DNA of 7,413 nucleotides from Gammaproteobacteria bacterium (GCA_016198885.1 JACQHV010000177.1:1-7413); one strand, 5' to 3'; positions 1 to 5,848 are shown, counted from the stretch's first letter. The notes: generated by a model from the sequence alone, not told the origin. A program made the numbers and translations.

Positions 1-20
1 AAAGCGGCCGAGGCCGCTTT
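1..20. terminator. GC-rich hairpin, probable intrinsic terminator
   Basis: AAAGCGGC and GCCGCTTT form a perfect 8-bp stem around a CGAG tetraloop. The stem begins with three A and ends with three T, so it could work in either direction, as terminators between convergent genes often do. No long T run follows directly; a T6 run appears only at about 35-40. The gene it would serve lies left of the window. Confidence 0.6.
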
Positions 21-52
21 AAGTGAATTAAATATTTTTTATGGTTATTAAG

Positions 53-85
53 TTGAAAATACCTGCTTGTAGCAGATATTTTCAA
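53..85. repeat. 14-bp inverted repeat with 5-base loop
   Basis: TTGAAAATACCTGC (53-66) pairs with GCAGATATTTTCAA (72-85) at 13 of 14 positions, with one C/A mismatch at 62/76 and loop TTGTA. The outer half is AT-rich and the inner half GC-rich. It follows the hairpin at 1-20 and could be a second stop for upstream transcription, an operator-like site, or part of a structured RNA. The sequence does not decide between these. Confidence 0.55.
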
Positions 86-88
86 ATA

Positions 89-157
89 GGAGATTAATGG
101 CATGATTTTACTCTGTCAAGGAAATATTCCCGCTCCTGCCGGATTCAATTAATCTCC
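89..157. repeat. 69-base element closed by a perfect 10-bp inverted repeat
   Basis: GGAGATTAAT (89-98) and ATTAATCTCC (148-157) are perfect reverse complements. Directly inside, GGCA (99-102) can pair with TGCC (137-140), leaving a 7-base bulge (141-147). GGAA/TTCC-like bases near 120-130 could close an inner hairpin. The result would be a folded RNA about 70 nucleotides long, or a small element with terminal inverted repeats. I do not recognise a known riboswitch or sRNA family. Confidence 0.45.
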
Positions 158-329
158 CTGATACCAATAATCATATTGGCTACGCGATCGTAACTACTTG
201 TATTCTAAGGGAACTATTGATTCATTTAAAATTATCCAGATTTATACTGGCTTGTAATCCTGAGACATCAACTCTCCCGGCTTTTGCCCTGTTACAATAT
301 GAGCATCTAGATAAACTCAGGAAACGACT

Positions 330-968
330 ATGGAAATTGTACAGATCATCGCCCTGACCATGGGTGTCGCCTGGGCCAGCGGTATAAATCTTTATGCGGC
401 TGTATTTATGCTCGGTTATCTGGGTTCAACCGGACATGTGGTATTACCTCCCGAGTTGCAGGTTCTTACCGACCCCCTGGTCATGTTTGCAGCGGGTTTG
501 ATGTATTGCGTGGAATTTTTTGCAGATAAAACACCCGGTGTGGATAGTGCCTGGGATGCCGTTCATACATTCATACGTATCCCCGCCGGTGCAGTATTGG
601 CCATGGGTGCCGTGGGCGATGTCAGCCCCGCGGTGGAATTTGCCGCTTTTCTTCTCGGTGGAACACTTGCAGCCAGTACACACGCCACCAAAGCCGGCAG
701 CCGAATATTGATCAACACATCACCGGAACCTGTCAGTAACTGGGTAGCATCGATCTGTGAAGATATTATTGCGATCCTCGGATTATGGACTGCACTCAAT
801 CATCCCGTGGTATTCCTGGTCTTACTGGCATTATTTATCGTACTGATGATCTGGTTATTACCAAAACTCTGGCATGGTATTAAACGCGTCTTTGGATATA
901 TACGTGCACTATTCCGGGGCAAATATGAAACTGATATTCATACTGCAAGCCCTCCTGATAAAATTTAA
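330..968 (+). CDS. DUF4126 family integral membrane protein
   Basis: This 212-residue protein matches the DUF4126 pattern as I know it. It has an N-terminal AWASGINLYA motif in the first membrane helix (about 14-23), then VEFFADKTPGVDSAWD (61-76), HTFIRIPAGA (79-88) and KAGSRILINTSPEPVSNW (121-138). Hydrophobic segments lie at roughly 5-30, 47-60, 84-115, 137-157 and 159-177, followed by a basic cytoplasmic-looking tail (about 179-199). The family's biochemical role is not established. AGGAA at 319-323 sits six bases before the ATG and supports this start. The thioredoxin gene follows after 16 bases on the same strand, so co-transcription is likely. The family call is confident; function is unknown. 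Confidence 0.88.
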   Translation: MEIVQIIALTMGVAWASGINLYAAVFMLGYLGSTGHVVLPPELQVLTDPLVMFAAGLMYCVEFFADKTPGVDSAWDAVHTFIRIPAGAVLAMGAVGDVSPAVEFAAFLLGGTLAASTHATKAGSRILINTSPEPVSNWVASICEDIIAILGLWTALNHPVVFLVLLALFIVLMIWLLPKLWHGIKRVFGYIRALFRGKYETDIHTASPPDKI

Positions 969-984
969 AACTAATTAAAACAAA

Positions 985-1542
985 ATGACTAAAAAAGAAG
1001 GTCTGACGGGTGTATTTGCCTTGTTGTTGATCATCGGTATTGCGTGGTTATGGTTGACGACCATTGGTTTGAACAGGGCGCCTGATATTGTTTTCAAGAT
1101 TATTGATGGCCGTCAGATAGAATTAAAAAAATTGCAGGGTCAGCCCGTTCTTGTCACCTTCTGGTCATCCACTTGTTCCAGATGCATCAAGGAAATGCCG
1201 AAACTGATAGCACTTTATAATGAATTATCAGGGGATGGTCTGGAAATCATCGGCGTTGCAATGGCCTATGATCCCCCCAATCAGGTTCTTGAAATGACAA
1301 AACGGCGGCAGATCCCTTATCCAATTGCATTGGATATTGATGGCAGCACTGCCAAAGCCTTCGGTAGAATCATGTTGACGCCAACATCATTTCTTATTGC
1401 ACCTGATGGAAAAATCCTGCAGTACAGGATCGGTGAATTGAACATAGATAAGCTGCGTAAGCAAATTGAAAATTTGCTCACGCAGCAGTCACAAGTTACA
1501 AGTCATAAGTCACAAGGGACTTTTGACAATAATGAAGTTTGA
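985..1542 (+). CDS. Membrane-anchored TlpA-like thiol-disulfide oxidoreductase
   Basis: This 185-residue protein has one N-terminal membrane helix (about 8-27) with Lys residues before it, so the rest should face the periplasm. A TlpA/AhpC-TSA-like thioredoxin fold follows: WSSTCSRC places the CxxC active site at Cys64 and Cys67, and TPTSF gives the conserved cis-proline at Pro133. Proteins of this type usually reduce periplasmic disulfides, for example in cytochrome c maturation; the actual partner here is not visible. There is no clear Shine-Dalgarno before the ATG, and the DUF4126 gene ends 16 bases upstream, which suggests an operon. The tail from about residue 168 is encoded by a heptamer repeat array and is unlikely to belong to the domain. 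Confidence 0.88.
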   Translation: MTKKEGLTGVFALLLIIGIAWLWLTTIGLNRAPDIVFKIIDGRQIELKKLQGQPVLVTFWSSTCSRCIKEMPKLIALYNELSGDGLEIIGVAMAYDPPNQVLEMTKRRQIPYPIALDIDGSTAKAFGRIMLTPTSFLIAPDGKILQYRIGELNIDKLRKQIENLLTQQSQVTSHKSQGTFDNNEV

Positions 1543-1592
1543 ATTATCTGATTTTTACTTTTCTTGTAACTTGTCACTAATAACTTGTAACT
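1487..1592. repeat. Inverted heptamer array between the TlpA-like gene and hemJ
   Basis: The left arm (1488-1516) is four consecutive 7-base units, GTCACAA, GTTACAA, GTCATAA and GTCACAA, plus a final G. The right arm (1564-1591) has four units in reverse orientation, TTGTAAC, TTGTCAC, TAATAAC and TTGTAAC. Aligned as inverted repeats, 1487-1516 and 1563-1592 match at 24 of 30 positions, with one further G-T wobble. The 46-base loop contains the stop codon of the upstream gene. The right arm ends eight bases before the hemJ start. Transcribed RNA could form a long imperfect hairpin that affects hemJ translation or transcript stability. Confidence 0.85.
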
Positions 1593-1599
1593 GATTTTA

Positions 1600-2025
1600 A
1601 TGCTCTGGGTCAAGGCACTGCATATCATCTTCATGGTGACCTGGTTTGCAGGTTTATTCTACCTGCCACGGTTGTATGTCTATCACTCAATAAGTACCGA
1701 TCAAATCAGTATTGATCGTTTCAAAATAATGGAACGAAAACTTTTCTGGGGAATCATGACACCGGGTGCTGTTTTGACCATAATTTTCGGCTTTTGGACT
1801 ATATTTGCAAATGGCTGGGTGGCCTATGCCGGAACTTTCTGGTTGCATATCAAACTCGCATGCATCCTTATTTTGATTGCATACCACATTTACTGCGGAA
1901 AACTGTTGATTGATTTCAAAAATGATCGCAACAGGCACTCACACGTCTGGTATCGCTGGTTTAATGAAATCCCTGTTGTTTTTCTAATCATAATTGTGAT
2001 ACTGGCCGTTGTAAGGCCGGTTTAA
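1600..2025 (+). CDS. hemJ: Protoporphyrinogen IX oxidase HemJ
   Basis: HemJ is the integral-membrane enzyme that oxidises protoporphyrinogen IX to protoporphyrin IX, the step before iron insertion in heme synthesis. It is used by many bacteria that lack HemG or HemY. This 141-residue protein has the usual family length and four hydrophobic helices (about 5-25, 50-70, 80-100, 122-140). Family signatures are visible: KALHIIFMVTWFAGLFYLPR (5-24) with His8, YVYH (26-29), RFKIMERKL (40-48), WLHIKL (81-86) with Lys85, and YRWFNEIPV (118-126). The ATG has no Shine-Dalgarno; an in-frame stop at 1588-1590 rules out a distant upstream start. Heptamer arrays lie on both sides. It is probably read from the upstream genes. 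Confidence 0.93.
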   Translation: MLWVKALHIIFMVTWFAGLFYLPRLYVYHSISTDQISIDRFKIMERKLFWGIMTPGAVLTIIFGFWTIFANGWVAYAGTFWLHIKLACILILIAYHIYCGKLLIDFKNDRNRHSHVWYRWFNEIPVVFLIIIVILAVVRPV

Positions 2026-2026
2026 C

Positions 2027-2107
2027 GTTTGAAGTACCAGGTTTGAAGTTTAAAGATAAAATTCCACACTTCTTTGAACCTTAAACAGTAAACATTAAAC
2101 ATTGAAC
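2027..2107. repeat. Second inverted heptamer array, between convergent hemJ and rubredoxin genes
   Basis: The left arm carries 7-base units from 2027: GTTTGAA, GTACCAG, GTTTGAA, GTTTAAA and the weaker GATAAAA. The right arm (2073-2107) carries units in the other orientation: TTTGAAC, CTTAAAC, AGTAAAC, ATTAAAC and ATTGAAC. The repeat starts two bases after the hemJ stop and runs into the rubredoxin stop codon. The two arms pair less well than those of the first array. Its place between converging genes would suit a bidirectional transcription end point, but no T run of the usual terminator type is present. Confidence 0.75.
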
Positions 2108-2271
2108 TATATTTCAATCATTTCGAAATCTTCTTTCCTGGCACCACATTGCGGACAAACCCAATTCGGAGGCACATCTTCCCATCTGGTCCCTGGAGCG
2201 ATACCGTCATCTGGCCAGCCCTGTTCTTCGTCATAGACAAAGCCACAGATGACACACATATATTGCTTCAT
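2107..2271 (-). CDS. Rubredoxin
   Basis: This short gene encodes 54 residues, the normal rubredoxin size. The four iron ligands are in two knuckles: CVICG (Cys6, Cys9) and CPQCG (Cys39, Cys42). Family residues between them include VYDEEQGWPDDGI (12-24), APGTRWEDVPPNWVCP (25-40) and KEDF (46-49). It should carry one Fe(Cys)4 centre and pass single electrons in the cytoplasm; the partner is not shown. GGGAG lies about eight bases upstream of the ATG. It diverges from thiD, and rubredoxin next to the thiD-thiE-hemL block is a common gammaproteobacterial arrangement. Its stop codon shares a base with the heptamer array. Confidence 0.95.
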   Translation of the reverse strand: MKQYMCVICGFVYDEEQGWPDDGIAPGTRWEDVPPNWVCPQCGARKEDFEMIEI

Positions 2272-2294
2272 AATTTAAACTCCCGCCTCACTTC

Positions 2295-2325
2295 ATTATT
2301 CTCGCATTAAATACCCGCATGTAAA
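2295..2325 (-). promoter_or_regulatory. Candidate sigma-70 promoter for the rubredoxin gene
   Basis: On the minus strand TTTACA (2325-2320) and AATAAT (2300-2295) each match the -35 and -10 consensus at five of six positions, separated by 19 bases, slightly longer than ideal. Transcription would start near 2288 and leave room for the GGGAG ribosome site before the ATG at 2271. This is based on base matching only. Confidence 0.35.
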
Positions 2326-2327
2326 AT
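2322..2327 (+). promoter_or_regulatory. Possible -10 box for thiD, suggesting a very short leader
   Basis: TAAAAT matches the -10 consensus at five of six positions and lies nine bases before the thiD ATG at 2336, which itself lacks a Shine-Dalgarno. If it is used, the transcript would begin at or just before the start codon. No good -35 lies 16-18 bases upstream, so this is tentative. Confidence 0.22.
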
Positions 2328-2335
2328 AATCGGCC

Positions 2336-3130
2336 ATGAACTCAAAACCTGGTAAAAAACCCGTCATTCTTGTGTTTGCAGGCCATGATCCCAGCGGGGG
2401 TGCGGGGATACAGGCAGATATCGAGGCGATCGCAAGTACAGGTTGTCATGCCGCAACTGTCATTACATCCCTGACTGCGCAAAATACAGCTGAATTTCGA
2501 AATGCATATCACCAGGATGCTGCCCGTTTCCAGGAACAAACAGAGTTGATCCTTGCTGATATGCAGATTGATGCGTGCAAGATCGGTTTGATAAATAATT
2601 TGACAATATTATCATCCATAGAAAAGGTATTATTCAAACTTCCCGGAATTCCCGTTGTGCTTGATCCTGTAATCAATGCCGGTACCGGCGAAAAAATTAT
2701 GACGGAAAATATACGCAACGCATTGCAAGAAAAATTACTGCCATTCACAACAGTGATTACCCCCAACAGCATTGAAGCGCGTGAACTGGTAGGCCGGGAT
2801 AATTTGGATGATGCAGCCGGTGAATTTATCAAAAAAGGTTGTCATGCTATTTTGATCACCGGCACACATGAAAATAGTGATAAGGTCATTAATACTCTCT
2901 ATATTGAAAAAGAAAAACCACTAATATTTGAATGGGAAAGATTACCGGCAATATATCATGGTTCCGGATGCACATTATCTTCCTGCATCGCCGCTCATCT
3001 CGGACTGGGTGCAGACATAAAAACAGCCGTTGCAAAGGCGCAATCATATACATGGAATACACTAAAACATGGTTTCAGTCTTGGGAAAAAACAGTTGCAC
3101 CCCGACAGGTTCTATTGGAAAGCAAAATAA
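2336..3130 (+). CDS. thiD: Hydroxymethylpyrimidine / phosphomethylpyrimidine kinase ThiD
   Basis: ThiD phosphorylates 4-amino-5-hydroxymethyl-2-methylpyrimidine twice to the pyrophosphate that ThiE uses for thiamine phosphate. This 264-residue protein has the ribokinase-like fold signatures of the family: FAGHDPSGGAGIQADIEAIA (14-33) for substrate binding, SLTAQNT (45-51), DPVINAGTGEKI (110-121), ITPNSIEARELVG (141-153), and YHGSGCTLSSCIAAHLGLG (207-225), which contains the anion hole and catalytic Cys of the kinase. Length is normal for a single-domain ThiD. No Shine-Dalgarno precedes the ATG, but the first conserved motif begins at residue 14, so the start fits. thiE follows after eight bases. 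Confidence 0.94.
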   Translation: MNSKPGKKPVILVFAGHDPSGGAGIQADIEAIASTGCHAATVITSLTAQNTAEFRNAYHQDAARFQEQTELILADMQIDACKIGLINNLTILSSIEKVLFKLPGIPVVLDPVINAGTGEKIMTENIRNALQEKLLPFTTVITPNSIEARELVGRDNLDDAAGEFIKKGCHAILITGTHENSDKVINTLYIEKEKPLIFEWERLPAIYHGSGCTLSSCIAAHLGLGADIKTAVAKAQSYTWNTLKHGFSLGKKQLHPDRFYWKAK

Positions 3131-3138
3131 ATCATCCA

Positions 3139-3768
3139 ATGCACCCTTTACCAACCCAAGGTTTATACGCTATTACGGATTGCGAAAACCTGACAACCAT
3201 CAAGCTTGTTGAGAAAACAGAACAGATACTGAAAGCAGGTGCTGTGATGCTCCAGTATCGAAACAAAAAAGACGGCATATCTGTCAGGCGATTACAGGTA
3301 TTTGAATTAGGAAAGCTTTGCGAAAAATACAATATTCCACTCATCATTAATGATGATCTTGAGCTTGTGTTATTAGGCCATGCAGATGGTATCCACGTCG
3401 GCAGGGATGATGCAACTTATGATGAAGTCCGCCGTTTAATCGGGCCTGACAGGATTATCGGAATTTCCTGTTACAATGAATTCGAACGTGCAATAGAAGC
3501 CGAACACATGGGTGCAAATTATATTGCTTTTGGTTCGTTTTTTCCTTCCACCACCAAACCTGGCGCCATGCCTGCGGAATTAAACCTTGTTAAGGCAGCG
3601 AAGAAAAAGCTGAATCTGCCCATTGTTGCGATTGGCGGTATAACCCCGGAAAATGGCAGGAGTCTTATTGATGCCGGCGCGGATTTTCTGGCAGTCATCA
3701 GTGGACTCTATTCGCCAGCGGATTCCTTCAGTGCAACACAAGCTTATATTGAACTGTTTAATAACTAA
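3139..3768 (+). CDS. thiE: Thiamine-phosphate synthase ThiE
   Basis: ThiE joins hydroxymethylpyrimidine pyrophosphate to thiazole phosphate, giving thiamine phosphate. The TIM-barrel motifs appear in order in this 209-residue product: GLYAITD (8-14), LQYRNK (pyrophosphate side), LIINDD, DGIHVGRDD, IGISCYN, YIAFGSFFPSTTKP, and PIVAIGGITPENG near the C-terminus. The open frame runs upstream to 2932, but that part lies inside thiD in another frame and has no ThiE-like sequence. The ATG at 3139 gives the usual N-terminus and sits eight bases after thiD stops. No Shine-Dalgarno is seen, so translation may be coupled to thiD. Its TAA shares one base with the hemL ATG. Confidence 0.94.
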   Translation: MHPLPTQGLYAITDCENLTTIKLVEKTEQILKAGAVMLQYRNKKDGISVRRLQVFELGKLCEKYNIPLIINDDLELVLLGHADGIHVGRDDATYDEVRRLIGPDRIIGISCYNEFERAIEAEHMGANYIAFGSFFPSTTKPGAMPAELNLVKAAKKKLNLPIVAIGGITPENGRSLIDAGADFLAVISGLYSPADSFSATQAYIELFNN

Positions 3769-5042
3769 TGACTGATAAATTGTTCAGGGATGCAAAAAAA
3801 CATATTCCCGGTGGTGTCAATTCACCGGTGCGCGCATTCAAGTCTGTCTCGGGCACACCGGTGTTTTTCAAAAAGGCAAAAGGCGCCTGTCTCTATGACA
3901 CAGAAGGCAAGGAATATATTGATTATGTTGGTTCATGGGGGCCGATGATATTGGGTCATGCGCATCTTGAGGTAATCAAAAGTGTTCAAAAGGCTGCTGA
4001 GAATGGACTGAGTTTCGGCGCGCCGACAGAGATAGAAACACAAATGGCCGATAAGATCTGCGCGCTGGTTTCTTCCATTGAAAAAGTGCGCATGGTTAGT
4101 TCCGGTACAGAAGCCGCGATGAGCGTAATCCGGCTGGCCCGTGGATATACGAAACGGGACAAGATCGTGAAATTCGAAGGATGTTATCATGGACATGCGG
4201 ATTCATTACTGGTCAAGGCCGGTTCAGGGGCATTAACTCTAGGTGTGCCGACTTCTCCCGGTGTGCCTGCGGATCTTGCGAAGCACACCATTACATTAAC
4301 CTATAACGATCCGAAACAGGTCAAACAAATCTTCGCTGAAACAGGTGATCAGATCGCTGCCGCCATTGTTGAACCCATCGCCGGAAACATGAACTGTGTT
4401 CCGGGGAGCAGGGAATTCTTAAACACGTTAAGAAAAGTCTGTGATCAATATCAGAGTGTTCTCATCTTTGATGAGGTCATGACCGGTTTCCGTGTTGCCC
4501 TGGGTGGCGCACAATCTCTTTACAACATCAAACCGGATTTAACAGTGCTGGGTAAAGTGATCGGCGGCGGCATGCCTGTCGGTGCCTTCGGTGGACGCGC
4601 AGAAATCATGGATCATATCGCACCCGATGGACCGGTATATCAGGCGGGTACGCTTTCAGGAAATCCGGTTGCCATGAGTGCGGGTTTAACAACACTCAAT
4701 TTAATTTCAGCACCCGGCTTTTTCGAAGAATTATCGGAAACTACAACTACATTGGTAAACGGCCTGCAAGAAGAAGCGGATGAGGCAGGTGTTCCTTTCA
4801 CGACTAATCATGTCGGCGGCATGTTCGGTATCTTCTTCAGTGAGGATGAAAAAATAACTTCATACAAACAGGTAATAAACTGCAACCAGCAACATTTCAA
4901 AAAATTCTTTCACGGCATGTTAGACAAAGGTATCTACTTCGCACCCTCCCCTTTTGAAGCAGGGTTTGTATCAAAAGCGCATGACAGGAAGGATATTGAA
5001 AAAACAATTACTGCCGCTGGTGAAGTAATGAAAAAATTGTAA
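3768..5042 (+). CDS. hemL: Glutamate-1-semialdehyde 2,1-aminomutase HemL
   Basis: HemL is a PLP enzyme that converts glutamate-1-semialdehyde to 5-aminolevulinate, the precursor of all tetrapyrroles in the C5 pathway. The 424-residue length is standard. Visible landmarks are IPGGVNSPVRAF (13-24), SSGTEA for cofactor phosphate (111-116), YHGHADSLLVKAGSG (140-154), VEPIAGNMNCVPG (201-213), FDEVMTGFR with the PLP-pyridine Asp235 (234-242), and LGKVIGGGMPVGAFGG, in which Lys263 should form the Schiff base. TAATG gives a one-base overlap with thiE, indicating coupled translation, as there is no Shine-Dalgarno. No terminator hairpin is obvious in the 30 bases before the converging lipoprotein gene. 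Confidence 0.97.
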   Translation: MTDKLFRDAKKHIPGGVNSPVRAFKSVSGTPVFFKKAKGACLYDTEGKEYIDYVGSWGPMILGHAHLEVIKSVQKAAENGLSFGAPTEIETQMADKICALVSSIEKVRMVSSGTEAAMSVIRLARGYTKRDKIVKFEGCYHGHADSLLVKAGSGALTLGVPTSPGVPADLAKHTITLTYNDPKQVKQIFAETGDQIAAAIVEPIAGNMNCVPGSREFLNTLRKVCDQYQSVLIFDEVMTGFRVALGGAQSLYNIKPDLTVLGKVIGGGMPVGAFGGRAEIMDHIAPDGPVYQAGTLSGNPVAMSAGLTTLNLISAPGFFEELSETTTTLVNGLQEEADEAGVPFTTNHVGGMFGIFFSEDEKITSYKQVINCNQQHFKKFFHGMLDKGIYFAPSPFEAGFVSKAHDRKDIEKTITAAGEVMKKL

Positions 5043-5072
5043 AAATGATTCTGATTACCTGATTCTTCTCAA

Positions 5073-5453
5073 TTATCTGGTTATGTAACCACAAACGCGT
5101 GCCTGATGCAGCGGTTGCATCTTCTTCAAGGCAGATACCAGAACCCGCTTATCGACGCCTTCATAATCCACATAACCCGGCATATTGAACATGTCAGCAT
5201 TACGTCCTTTTAATTCCTTGACCGATTTGTCCATAATCATGGTGATTGCATCGAATTCCTGTTTATCCAGCACCTTGTCATATTCACGCGCCATGCATCG
5301 GCACGATTCCCGTTGATCATCCGTCGCCGCTACTTCCATACATAGTCTGGTATATTTCCCCCTGGGACTTTCAGAACAACCTGAGATCAGGAGAAGCATA
5401 ATCACCGCCACCATGGAACAAGGAGAAATGGGCAGATCAATATTTATGTTCAA
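5073..5453 (-). CDS. Small cysteine-rich putative lipoprotein, start uncertain
   Basis: I do not recognise the family. The longest plausible reading starts at TTG (5453-5451) and gives 126 residues: a hydrophobic stretch (14-24) ending in the lipobox ISGC at Cys26, then a hydrophilic part of 100 residues. That part has four further cysteines, Cys38, Cys51, Cys53 (a CRC motif) and Cys121, enough for two disulfides in the periplasm. The signal region oddly lacks Lys or Arg. An ATG at 5414-5412 would give only a 12-residue signal before the lipid cysteine and has no ribosome site, so TTG is preferred. It lies 29 bases downstream of the tautomerase gene and converges on hemL. Likely role: outer-membrane or periplasmic, function unknown. 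Confidence 0.7.
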   Translation of the reverse strand: MNINIDLPISPCSMVAVIMLLLISGCSESPRGKYTRLCMEVAATDDQRESCRCMAREYDKVLDKQEFDAITMIMDKSVKELKGRNADMFNMPGYVDYEGVDKRVLVSALKKMQPLHQARVCGYITR

Positions 5454-5459
5454 TTTAAA

Positions 5460-5473
5460 ATGATCCGGATCAT
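5460..5473. repeat. Perfect 14-bp palindrome ATGATCCGGATCAT
   Basis: The site reads identically on both strands and fills half of the gap between the tautomerase stop (5483) and the TTG start of the lipoprotein (5451-5453). It could be a dimeric-regulator operator or a small RNA fold just before the lipoprotein start. It has no loop and no T run, so it is not a good terminator. Confidence 0.5.
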
Positions 5474-5482
5474 ACTGCGAAT

Positions 5483-5848
5483 CTAGGGAACAAACTGCGC
5501 CTTACCGTCCCGGAAAGACCAATCGATATCGCGGTTCTCGACAATAGAGATCAGGACGTTGGCCGGATCTATCCCGGGATTTCGGGACAGGTTTTCCACT
5601 ACTTTTTTGTAGAATGCTTTCTTCGCTTCCGGTGCACGCCCGCTGCGCATAATGAGATACATCATTACCCGATCGCCGGTGCGTGTCTGATATTCCAGAC
5701 AGTGCGGTTCATGCTCGGTGATGATCTGGTAACGATCATCGTCAGGAAAACCCATTGTTTCTATAACTGCGGAATTCACTCCATCAGCCACCGCTTTGAT
5801 GTATTTAGGCGACTTGCCTTTCAGAAGCGAAATATTGACCAAAGGCAT
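5483..5848 (-). CDS. Tautomerase family protein (Tautomerase_2-like)
   Basis: This protein belongs to the 4-oxalocrotonate tautomerase / MIF superfamily. From the ATG at 5848 the product is 121 residues starting MPLVNISLL, so Met removal exposes the catalytic Pro-1. Matching family stretches follow: ADGVNSAVIETMGFPDDDRY (21-40), QIITEHEP (41-48), VMMYLIMRSGR (61-71), AKKAFYKKVVENL (75-87), NVLISIVENRDIDWSF (97-112). GAGGAG six bases upstream (5855-5860) strongly supports this start. A longer frame beginning at 5875 would bury the proline and skip that ribosome site. Such enzymes act on small enol or keto acids; the substrate here cannot be told. chrB-like lies 96 bases upstream, the lipoprotein gene 29 downstream. 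Confidence 0.9.
   Translation of the reverse strand: MPLVNISLLKGKSPKYIKAVADGVNSAVIETMGFPDDDRYQIITEHEPHCLEYQTRTGDRVMMYLIMRSGRAPEAKKAFYKKVVENLSRNPGIDPANVLISIVENRDIDWSFRDGKAQFVP

Larger units (their letters stand above)
21..329. other. Gene-free region with inverted repeats, leader of the DUF4126 gene
   Basis: No convincing coding sequence lies in these 309 bases. They hold two sizeable inverted repeats (53-85 and 89-157, listed separately) and two small ones: CCAATA/TATTGG at 164-169 and 174-179 with an ATCA loop, and TACG/CGTA around 181-192. A possible -10 box, TATACT, is at 243-248, but the nearest -35-like TTGATT (217-222) is 20 bases away, so I do not call a promoter. The start at 330 has a good Shine-Dalgarno AGGAA at 319-323. 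Confidence 0.6.

Noticed and set aside
102..152. 16-codon ORF with AGGAG upstream (MILLCQGNIPAPAGFN)
   Set aside because: It is very short, lies within the inverted-repeat element, and nothing else supports translation; the AGGAG is also part of the stem.
444..799. Antisense open frames within the DUF4126 gene
   Set aside because: Low-complexity shadow translations without domain character or ribosome sites.
1487..1592. Heptamer array as a CRISPR array
   Set aside because: Units are 7 bases with no spacers, the two halves are inverted, and there are no cas genes.
2932..3138. N-terminal extension of the thiE frame inside thiD
   Set aside because: It overlaps about 200 bases of thiD in another frame, shows no ThiE-like sequence, and the ATG at 3139 gives a normal ThiE N-terminus.
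5043..5072. Terminator between hemL and the converging lipoprotein gene
   Set aside because: The 30-base gap has direct repeats (AGAATCA on the minus strand) but no stable stem. GGTTA/TAACC at 5079-5090 is too short and lies in the coding sequence.
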